Shown piece by piece: positions 57,150 through 64,000 of a DNA stretch of 64,000 bases (position 1 is its first letter; the number at the start of each line of letters is the position of its first letter). This DNA comes from a virus, in IMG/VR virus record IMGVR_UViG_3300021425_004462, positions 1 to 64,000 of that record, one strand, 5' to 3'. The position numbers and the translations under genes are program-made. Below the pieces are notes generated by a model. It was not told where the DNA came from and searched no databases. It saw only the letters and a list, made by a program, of their open reading frames with translations.

Positions 57150-59129
57150 TTATTTAAAGTTGCTCCAATAGCTTATAAATATTTTTTTTAATTGAAGTGG
57201 GTACGACATAAAATGTAATATAAATGTGTTATTATTTACAAATCTGGGGTCAGTATTGAATTCGTTCATTTCAAATATTTTTCTATTAAATCCCGCCGAA
57301 TCTGATCTTTTAAGTATTTGACAAAATATTTCTTGATCTCCTCCACTAGCATATAATGAAGATTTATCCCCCTGGAAATCTCGCCATCTTTTTATTAAGT
57401 TTTTTGTATATTGGTGCGATTTAAATAATAATACTCCGCTGTTTAGCATGGAATTGTTGCCAATATCCTTGGTTGCTAAGATAAATTTTTTAGGAGCTTT
57501 TTGGATTATGCTTTCAAATCTTTTTTCTGGATTAAAGATTAATGTATCGGAATCCATCCATACTATATATTCATGATTATCAATATGATTTAGTAGCGCT
57601 TGCGCTTTCGACCAGTTTGGATTAGATTCTTTTTCAAGTTTTTCGCGGTAAATATAAAATGTATAACCTTGCTTTTCGCAATATTCTTTTATGCATTTTT
57701 CTGAGTAAATGGCATAGTCAGATATTTCTTTTGTGTATAAACTAACTATAGCTATTTTTTGATTTGGATTATATGTGTTGAATTTATTTTTGGGAATTTC
57801 TGCTTTGGGTAATTGATTCGAGATATATTTTAGGAAATTGTAATCTTTGAAATTTTTCCATTGATCTTTGAGTTCAATAAATTGTTGTTGTTTTGTTTTT
57901 AAAAGAGGATTGATTGCGTGTTGAATTAAATTTTCATCACAACAAAAGCATATATTATATGTCTTGCGGGTTGTAATTATTTCTTTAATTTTTTGTTTAA
58001 TGTTTGATTTTTGCTTGTCCCACCAAGAAGCTAGCTTTAGGCGGTACTCATTCTGCCACTCATTTTTTTTTGACAATACCATAATTTCATCTGCAGCTTT
58101 ATCCCAATCAGAAAATTGTATCAATGGGTGATCACTGCCAAATAAATCGTTCCAATATTCATCTGCCTCGATAATAGGAATGCTCCCACCCTCAATAGCT
58201 TCATATAATCTGAACGTATCTGGATTGGTGCGTCCCTTGGGGCAGATAGTAAAAATAGATTGTTCAATTATTTTTTTATACCTTATAATATCAATACTAT
58301 CGTTGGATAGCCAGGACTTATTTACGTTAAGGAAATAAGGAGCGTCAATTTTGCTAAGACTTTTTATTATGTTTTTTCTATTTCCTTTTTTATAAGTTTG
58401 ACCCATGAAGTTCCAGATGTATTTTTTTTGGGTCATATTAAAATATTTTTCATTCATTATTCGTGGGTACATTTTTCGATCTTCCTTTATAATAGTTCGA
58501 ATACCACTATCTTTAGAACTGGTAGATCCTTTATATTCAACATTCATTTCGAAACCTCGAATCAGGAAGTTGTTTAGTTTGTGATATCTAAAACAAAAAA
58601 AAGTAAATATATCTCCATACCAATGTTTTATTTCTTCTGGAATATATGTAAAGTCAGCTTTAAAAAAGCAGAAAAACATTCCAGGTCCATGGTTGATTAC
58701 TGTCTTATAAGGTGTTAGCTCTTTATGGTTGGGGAAATTACTATAATGAAACTCGTGATTTTTATCTGTCACAAGTTTTCCGTTTATGCTATTTGGGTCC
58801 ATGAATATACCTCCAACTTTGTTGGGTATATTATTTAATATAAAATTAAATATATCGCAATCGATTAAGTTGTCGTCATTAATGATGCAACACAATTCGT
58901 TTTTAGCTCTATCTACTCCAAGGTTGGCGCTTGCATTAAAGTATAAACCTGTGCTTTGTCGTAGAATTTTAACTTTATTAAAGCTGTATATCCATTCGGG
59001 AGTATTTTCGATTCTATTGTCGATAATTAATATTTCATCAATATCACCTGTGTTGTCTAAATCACAAATTAATTTTTGCATTAATTTATTGGCTTGCCAA
59101 ACGGTGGGAATTATTACTGAAAATTTCAT
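57150..59129 (-). CDS. Three-domain glycosyltransferase (GT2, exostosin part, GT34-like)
   Basis: A 659-residue protein from ATG 59129, which overlaps the upstream stop (ATGA). Residues ~1-215 form a GT2-like fold: MKFSVIIPTVWQANKLM, LYFNASANLGVDRA, CIINDDNLID. Residues ~230-390 are the C-terminal half of an exostosin-like (GT47) domain: KKYIWNFMGQTYKKGNRKN, FTICPKGRTNPDTFRLYEAI, GSIPIIEADEYW. Residues ~455-640 are GT34-like with DxD in EYIVWMDSDTLIF and SGGDQEIFCQIL. The exostosin N-terminal half is at the end of the upstream protein. Probably builds a branched glycan on host or virion. Confidence 0.82.
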   Translation of the reverse strand: MKFSVIIPTVWQANKLMQKLICDLDNTGDIDEILIIDNRIENTPEWIYSFNKVKILRQSTGLYFNASANLGVDRAKNELCCIINDDNLIDCDIFNFILNNIPNKVGGIFMDPNSINGKLVTDKNHEFHYSNFPNHKELTPYKTVINHGPGMFFCFFKADFTYIPEEIKHWYGDIFTFFCFRYHKLNNFLIRGFEMNVEYKGSTSSKDSGIRTIIKEDRKMYPRIMNEKYFNMTQKKYIWNFMGQTYKKGNRKNIIKSLSKIDAPYFLNVNKSWLSNDSIDIIRYKKIIEQSIFTICPKGRTNPDTFRLYEAIEGGSIPIIEADEYWNDLFGSDHPLIQFSDWDKAADEIMVLSKKNEWQNEYRLKLASWWDKQKSNIKQKIKEIITTRKTYNICFCCDENLIQHAINPLLKTKQQQFIELKDQWKNFKDYNFLKYISNQLPKAEIPKNKFNTYNPNQKIAIVSLYTKEISDYAIYSEKCIKEYCEKQGYTFYIYREKLEKESNPNWSKAQALLNHIDNHEYIVWMDSDTLIFNPEKRFESIIQKAPKKFILATKDIGNNSMLNSGVLLFKSHQYTKNLIKRWRDFQGDKSSLYASGGDQEIFCQILKRSDSAGFNRKIFEMNEFNTDPRFVNNNTFILHFMSYPLQLKKIFISYWSNFK

Positions 59130-61030
59130 TTTAAAAAATTTTTCTTGCAACCTAATGGAATAAATGAAACGTTATCAGCGACAGCGTCGCTTCTGTAGTA
59201 TTGTCGAAATACATGTTTGAAATTTTTGTAATGATCTATCTCTGCGTAGCAATGTTCGTCACTAAGGTGAACTAATATGCAGTTTTTACATTTATTGAAA
59301 TATTCCTTCAGTGATTTAATTCGGTTTTTTAAAAATTGTCTAACATTTTCTTCATAAAGGTTTACATTTTTTGCATATATATCACTATATACTATAACGC
59401 TATTTTCTTGAGGGTTTTTCATTTCGATATCAAATACTTTTTCGGGATTCATGTCTTGAAATAATTCTAATATAAAATCTTCTTCATATAAGTTATTGTT
59501 TAAGAATACAATTTTTGCCTCAATAGGTTTTGTGATGGACCGCTTTAGTTTATGGAGATCTATCGTGTTTCCCTTTGTGTACATTTTATTATTAAAATCT
59601 TCTGATAAAGAGTTTATGAAAACATTTTTTCTGCCTTGACTAAGGAAGTAATCTAAGTATTTAAAATCTCCATAATCTTCCTTTTTGCCACAAGGAGGTA
59701 GGGGTCTTCCTGGAATTTTAATCCATAGATTTGGAATATTGAATGCATCAGCACAAATTAATCCATGTAGTGAGCTACTTACTATAGCAGAGCAAGAGTA
59801 GATTTTATCTATAACATTTTGCCATTTATCTGTGGGGTTAATTAAATGGAATCTATCGTCATCTCTGATTAAATTTTTAAAAATATCTATATTAGAAATG
59901 TGTGGCACTAATCCTATTTTTTTTCCCAGCTCTTTATTTTTTTTAGGCTTGTAAAACATGGGTAAAAGTAAAGCCGGGTCACCGAGGTAGGTATTGCTAA
60001 CATCCATTCCTGCTGAGCGTACACATTGGAGTGTTAATGGCCCCCTAACGCATCTGAATTCATTATTGAAATTTGGTATCTTTTCTGAGTGGTGGTGTAG
60101 ACCTGCACCGCAGACGATTTCTTTTTCTTTGAGATCGCCTAGAGTTGAACCTATTAGTTTAATTTGTTTATATTCACCTTTACAATTAAATTTTACGCTA
60201 TCTCCGAATAAAAACTTAGCGATGGGCACGTTTAACTCGTCTCCAAAATTGCCGAAACCTTTTTTATAACGCCAGTACGAAACGTTAGTAACTTCTTTGG
60301 ATGAAAATTTTTCTTTATCGTGTCTTATATCTGAGTTTTTATCAATTTCAGGGTTGTCATTTTTTTCATGTAATTGATATGACATTAATGGGTTCAGGTG
60401 GTAAATAGAATTTGGCGCAGAGAATAATTTGTTTTGATTGAAAAATTTTTGCATAAAGTTATCTAGGGCCTCATTTATTCCTCCTTGTTCTACCCACTGA
60501 CATAAAGTGGATGCTGCTTGCTTGCTTAGTATGTATGAGCTTGCGTTCATATGCCAATAATGATCATTTTCTGAGAAGAAATTATTTTTTTTAATATTAA
60601 AGAAGTGGTTATTGTATTCTTTTGTTACCTTATGATAATGAGGTTTATTCCAGGGTTGGCAGCCACCTAGGTATATTAAGTTATAATTATTAGGTATATA
60701 ATTACTGTAAACTTGATTCCAGGAATTGGTAAACCCTTTTTTAAAGACTACATCGTCTTCTAGTATTAAATAATTATCGGCCTCTCTATCTAGTGTTAGC
60801 TGTTTCCATAACCTGTAATGACTTAGAGCGCATGCTATTTCTGCTTTTGTTAGCTTATTGAAAGATTTTTTAAAAATATTTTTTATTTCTTGATTAAGTT
60901 CTAATTCTTTTGCGTTAATAGCTGGAAACCTTTCCGCTGAAAATGGTAGGTTTTTGTTTATATGATCTAACCTATCTTTTCGTCTATCAAGGTTTATAAA
61001 AAAAGATCTACTTATTCGATTTAATTTCAT
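59126..61030 (-). CDS. GT25 + polysaccharide pyruvyltransferase + exostosin N-terminal half
   Basis: A 634-residue fusion. Residues 1-210: GT25 (SRSFFINLDRRKDRL, ERFPAINAKEL, EIACALSHYRLW, YLILEDDVVF). Residues ~250-470: pyruvyltransferase-like (FGNFGDELNVPIAKFLFG, VRGPLTLQCVRSAGM, YLGDPALLLP, IVSSSLHGLICADA). Residues ~500-634: ENVRQFLKNRIKSLKEYF, CILVHLSDEHCYAEID, VFRQYYRSDAV, SFIPLGCKKNFL, the usual N-terminal half of exostosin-like transferases, which stops at the gene end. It transfers sugars and perhaps pyruvate to a surface polysaccharide. It overlaps the DUF2827 gene by 23 bases. Confidence 0.82.
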   Translation of the reverse strand: MKLNRISRSFFINLDRRKDRLDHINKNLPFSAERFPAINAKELELNQEIKNIFKKSFNKLTKAEIACALSHYRLWKQLTLDREADNYLILEDDVVFKKGFTNSWNQVYSNYIPNNYNLIYLGGCQPWNKPHYHKVTKEYNNHFFNIKKNNFFSENDHYWHMNASSYILSKQAASTLCQWVEQGGINEALDNFMQKFFNQNKLFSAPNSIYHLNPLMSYQLHEKNDNPEIDKNSDIRHDKEKFSSKEVTNVSYWRYKKGFGNFGDELNVPIAKFLFGDSVKFNCKGEYKQIKLIGSTLGDLKEKEIVCGAGLHHHSEKIPNFNNEFRCVRGPLTLQCVRSAGMDVSNTYLGDPALLLPMFYKPKKNKELGKKIGLVPHISNIDIFKNLIRDDDRFHLINPTDKWQNVIDKIYSCSAIVSSSLHGLICADAFNIPNLWIKIPGRPLPPCGKKEDYGDFKYLDYFLSQGRKNVFINSLSEDFNNKMYTKGNTIDLHKLKRSITKPIEAKIVFLNNNLYEEDFILELFQDMNPEKVFDIEMKNPQENSVIVYSDIYAKNVNLYEENVRQFLKNRIKSLKEYFNKCKNCILVHLSDEHCYAEIDHYKNFKHVFRQYYRSDAVADNVSFIPLGCKKNFLK

Positions 61031-62129
61031 TTATTAATTTACTATATATATTTATATTTTTATATTCAAACGGACTAAATTGACTTAGGTGGGATCGAGC
61101 TTGCTGTGTATATTCACTTAAAGTTTTTTGATGATTTAAGATTGCATTATATAATTGATTGGATCCCATTTTGATGTCGTGTTTGCTATAATAATATCCT
61201 ATATCACATAGACTGGGGCAATTATGGATTAGGGGTAAGCCCATATATAATTGCTCGAAATTCGCATAATTGAATTCATTATCATTCTGGTGGCTAATAA
61301 CTGTACTACCAAACTTACTTAATGCATCGAGTGACCCCCATCTGTTATTAAAAAAACAGAAATTTTTCTTGCTTAAGATATTTAGTCTTTTTACGAAATT
61401 TTCAAAATATTTTCCAGTCCTGATTTTTTCTGCGCAAAAAGTATTGATAGCTCCTAAAGTGCCGGGCCTTTCGGTTTCAAGTCTTTCGCAAATCATTAAG
61501 GGGACAAAGCATGTTTTTATTGTATTTAAGTTTGGTTCGAAAATGCAGATTTTATTAACATAGTCAGGCTTAAAGAATGGATTTAAGTTTTTTTTATTTA
61601 GATCTTTAATTTTATCTTGAACAAAAGATGGTTCCCATATCATGGGAGTTACTATAACATCATCCATCCCGTAGTATGTTTTTATGTATTCTATACCAGA
61701 GGAGTGATGTGGAAGGATCCATATTTGATCTATATACTTATTGGTATCTTTGGGATTAATTTGTATATCTTGATTTTTATATCTTTCGTCAAATAAAGTA
61801 TTATATGTATCTATGTATAATTTATGACCAAAATGAGCTATGATAATTTTTAATTTAGGATTACGATCCTTTAATTCTTTATATATTTTTGCGGGGATAT
61901 CGTATCCCGCGATAATTAGAATGTCTAGTTTTTCGTTTTTATCGATAATTAAATCTTGTAGTAGCATACCCTTGTGCTTAAAATGCATTTTATTTTTGGG
62001 TATATCTTTAGTAATATAATAGCATTCATGACCTATTCTTTTGAATAAATCATAAAGGAAGACAATATTTTGCTGCATTCCATTTGCCCAGAATGCAATG
62101 GACATATCGAGGGTAATTCCTATTTTCAT
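61008..62129 (-). CDS. DUF2827-like glycosyltransferase, copy 2
   Basis: A 373-residue protein of the DUF2827 type: KIGITLDMSIAFWANGMQQN at the N-terminus, NKICIFEPNLNTIKTCFVPL in the middle, and YANFEQLYMGLPLIHNCP near the C-terminus, with the GT-B-like two-lobe layout. It is a paralog of the neighbouring gene at 62126-63202, coupled by an ATGA overlap. Probably a sugar transferase in the same glycan pathway. Confidence 0.8.
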   Translation of the reverse strand: MKIGITLDMSIAFWANGMQQNIVFLYDLFKRIGHECYYITKDIPKNKMHFKHKGMLLQDLIIDKNEKLDILIIAGYDIPAKIYKELKDRNPKLKIIIAHFGHKLYIDTYNTLFDERYKNQDIQINPKDTNKYIDQIWILPHHSSGIEYIKTYYGMDDVIVTPMIWEPSFVQDKIKDLNKKNLNPFFKPDYVNKICIFEPNLNTIKTCFVPLMICERLETERPGTLGAINTFCAEKIRTGKYFENFVKRLNILSKKNFCFFNNRWGSLDALSKFGSTVISHQNDNEFNYANFEQLYMGLPLIHNCPSLCDIGYYYSKHDIKMGSNQLYNAILNHQKTLSEYTQQARSHLSQFSPFEYKNINIYSKLINEIKSNK

Positions 62130-63202
62130 GACAATAATTTTTTATATTTCTCTATCACGAATGGATTGTTAGGTGAGAATTTATTAAGTATAGTTTCAGA
62201 TTGTTTCTTGTATTCTTCTAAATTTTTATCGTGAAAAGTTAACGCTAGCCTTAGTGCTTCAGCGCCTTTTTTCGTATCATATTCAGGGTAGAAATAACCA
62301 GCTGATTTTATATATTCAGAGTTATGCACTAGGGGGATATTGAAATATAATGCTTCAAGATAAGTATAATTCAGCCCGTTTAATAATTGATTTGATAGTG
62401 ATACTGAAATTTTGTTCGCAAATAAATTAGTTACTCTTTGCCTGTGATTGAAATTCACTTTTCCACCTTTTTGTATATCTAGTTGCCACATCATTCTTTT
62501 GAAGAAATTAGCTTCTTTTAGTTTTGATGTGCAATAAACATTTAATGATTCAAATAAACTTTTATCTTCCGAGTAAAGTTCTTCTGCTATCATGATTGAA
62601 GGTAGGCAGTGTTTTGTTGTGTTTAAGTTTGGTTCAAAAATTCCTATATGCTTGGGCTTATCTTTTGAATAAAAGCAACTTTTACCGGCTTTATTCCATA
62701 TCTTTTCATGCATTTTCATATATTGCGAACTCCATATATATGGAAGTTCGAGGACTTTTTCATTTTTGTAATAAGTTCTGAAATAATTGAAGGAAAATTT
62801 GTAATGAGGTGATACCCAATTTTCGTCAACTCTATATGGGATTAAGGGGGATGTTGTATTCCAGCTTGATTGTTCTATGTCAGCTAATAATCTATTTCCA
62901 TAGTGGACATGAATGTTCCTGCATGCAGGTTTAAGTTCTTTTATCTTATCTATTATTGAATGCTTTAGCATCCATGTAGTTTGTAGGACAGCATATAGAT
63001 CATCTATATAATCTAGTATTTCATGCTCTTCTAATATTAATATATCTGTAGGTGGGTCTACGCAATCATCTATTTTGTGATTTACTGCAATTATAGGCTC
63101 GAAGCCTATGTTTTGTAAAAGTTCAGCCAGGAATACAATGTTTTGTTGCAAGCCATTGCTGAAAATTCCGTTTTTGTAATTCGCGGTCAATAATATTCTC
63201 AT
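62126..63202 (-). CDS. DUF2827-like glycosyltransferase, copy 1
   Basis: A 358-residue first gene of the glycosyltransferase operon. DUF2827-type segments: ANYKNGIFSNGLQQNIVFLA, RNIHVHYGNRLLADIE, KHIGIFEPNLNTTKHCLPSI, and LNYTYLEALYFNIPLVHNSE, in the same order as in the downstream paralog. The class B motif directly upstream of its ATG probably drives all four glycosyltransferase genes down to 57150. Confidence 0.8.
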   Translation of the reverse strand: MRILLTANYKNGIFSNGLQQNIVFLAELLQNIGFEPIIAVNHKIDDCVDPPTDILILEEHEILDYIDDLYAVLQTTWMLKHSIIDKIKELKPACRNIHVHYGNRLLADIEQSSWNTTSPLIPYRVDENWVSPHYKFSFNYFRTYYKNEKVLELPYIWSSQYMKMHEKIWNKAGKSCFYSKDKPKHIGIFEPNLNTTKHCLPSIMIAEELYSEDKSLFESLNVYCTSKLKEANFFKRMMWQLDIQKGGKVNFNHRQRVTNLFANKISVSLSNQLLNGLNYTYLEALYFNIPLVHNSEYIKSAGYFYPEYDTKKGAEALRLALTFHDKNLEEYKKQSETILNKFSPNNPFVIEKYKKLLS

Positions 63203-63217
63203 TGACTAAATTTACAC
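63203..63217 (-). promoter_or_regulatory. Class B promoter-like motif of the glycosyltransferase operon
   Basis: Minus strand gtgTAAATTtagtcaATG: hexamer TAAATT, six bases before the ATG at 63202; it begins two bases after the stop of the upstream fibre gene. Confidence 0.6.
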
Positions 63218-63219
63218 AA

Positions 63220-64000
63220 TTAATCTTCAGAAATAACAAAAGAAGCTGGATTTAATGTTGATGTATTTGCGGATCTATTTAGTTTATCTAAATTAAAAAT
63301 AAAACTTCCGTCTGAATCCGTAAGTCCGCTTGAATTGCATATTGTAAATTTATTATTCACATCGTAAGAATTATCTAATTGTATTCCATCAGAATAAGAT
63401 TGATAGGTATATATTGTTCCTCCATTTGGAGCTGTACCGCCTTCAGAAACATTTTCAAAAGTTACGTTACTAGTGTTTGAAACAGTAGTTCCTATGTTAG
63501 CAAGGCCTGCCCCTAAGCTATTTGGGGAAGCATTGACTGTTCTGGATGAGAATCCTGCAAGGGTATAATTTGGATTAGTTAAAATTGAATTTGTTGTAAT
63601 TCCCGCTAAATTAGTTGCAGTTACACTCCATGAAAAAGTTCCTTTTGTATCAGAGTCTGAAACTGTAATTGTATAAGAATTGCTTGTTTTTCCTGTTCCA
63701 GAACTATTTATAGTAAGAGTAGATTGGTTGCTTTGGGACGAATCTAGAGTTAAAGTTGGAGTGTTTAGCATTAACTGTGAACTTTCAAGATCGAAATTGT
63801 CTGATATTCCTGACGGTGAGCTTGATAGTTTTAAAGACAAATTGTTTATTGATAAAGTTAGTGGTGCGTTCGCTATATTTACTACATCTTGGAGTTGGAT
63901 AGTTATACCATTTGATGTTTTTGTTCCTGATAGGGTGAAATTGTCAATAGATATATTATATGAACCACCTAGTCTAGAAACCTCTTTTTTAACTAAAGCG
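63220..64000 (-). CDS. Beta-rich fibre-like virion protein (start beyond window)
   Basis: The minus-strand frame is open to base 64000, so the N-terminus lies outside the window; at least 259 residues are visible. The sequence is Ser/Thr/Asn-rich with regular beta patterns (LTLDSSQSNQSTLTINSSG, YTITVSDSDTKGTFSWSVTA, NKFTICNSSGL, ending NPASFVISED). It has no cysteine-based or catalytic motif. A structural adhesin or fibre is inferred. It is followed closely by the glycosyltransferase operon. Confidence 0.65.
   Translation of the reverse strand, partial: ALVKKEVSRLGGSYNISIDNFTLSGTKTSNGITIQLQDVVNIANAPLTLSINNLSLKLSSSPSGISDNFDLESSQLMLNTPTLTLDSSQSNQSTLTINSSGTGKTSNSYTITVSDSDTKGTFSWSVTATNLAGITTNSILTNPNYTLAGFSSRTVNASPNSLGAGLANIGTTVSNTSNVTFENVSEGGTAPNGGTIYTYQSYSDGIQLDNSYDVNNKFTICNSSGLTDSDGSFIFNLDKLNRSANTSTLNPASFVISED

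Noticed and set aside
1-64000. tRNA genes, integrase or attachment sites
   Set aside because: I saw no cloverleaf-like sequence in the short gaps, no recombinase motif and no long flanking repeats; but I could not run tRNAscan-SE, so a missed tRNA cannot be fully excluded.

Overview
The window is one continuous, tightly packed piece of a large tailed-phage genome (Caudoviricetes). It carries a large terminase, portal, prohead protease with scaffold, major capsid protein, repeat-rich tail-fibre proteins and a phage replication set. It is AT-rich by eye. Genes overlap or abut, no gap between genes exceeds 300 bases, and I see no tRNA, rRNA, integrase or CRISPR array. Both ends are cut inside tail-fibre-like genes. 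The host is probably a marine member of the PVC superphylum, most likely Verrucomicrobiota. This is inferred from four things: a DUF1501 gene near a DUF1549/DUF1553 gene, a ribonucleotide reductase small subunit of the Chlamydia-like class Ic type, two secreted proteins with a Trp/Tyr-rich repeat domain that I recall from opitutal Verrucomicrobia, and a phage-borne outer-membrane barrel protein.

Layout. 1-9.1 kb: tail-fibre and virion proteins, with PhoH among them. 9.1-12.6 kb: secreted or envelope proteins (M64-like metallopeptidase, transglutaminase-like lipoprotein, holin-like protein, EF-hand lipoprotein, membrane GAF protein). 12.6-22.5 kb: zinc ribbon/AT-hook protein, phage sigma factor, terminase region with an ERCC4-type nuclease, protease-scaffold, decoration-like protein, major capsid protein and head-completion candidates. 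22.5-29 kb (minus strand): Clp ATPase and a replicase split into PHP, exonuclease and polymerase genes. 29-32.8 kb: class I ribonucleotide reductase. 32.8-38.6 kb: host-like cargo (type III polyketide synthase, DUF1501, DUF1549/1553, small secreted protein, outer-membrane barrel). 38.7-43.6 kb: HSP20, HNH nuclease, a basic phage protein, GDP-fucose synthesis and a Nudix hydrolase. 43.6-51.9 kb: RecB-like nuclease, primase, DnaB helicase, small nuclease, RecA/UvsX, and a coiled-coil membrane protein. 52-57 kb: portal and fibre proteins plus a J-domain protein. 57-64 kb: a glycosyltransferase operon and a truncated fibre gene.

How it works together. Two promoter classes can be read directly. 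Class A (TTGACW, 16-17 bp, TATAAT-like) precedes the replication and nucleotide genes and several secreted or cargo genes, and probably uses the host housekeeping sigma factor. Class B (GTG followed by a TAATAA/TATAAT-like hexamer, with no -35) precedes structural, glycan, chaperone and some cargo genes, and may be read by the phage sigma factor at 12971-13714. In most cases of both classes the -10-like hexamer ends 5-7 bases before the start codon, so transcripts would begin at or next to the start codon (leaderless). Downstream genes in operons are joined by ATGA or TAATG overlaps. This promoter-start-codon fusion, the three-gene replicase, the PVC-type cargo block and an exostosin domain interrupted by a glycosyltransferase insertion are the most unusual parts of the window.
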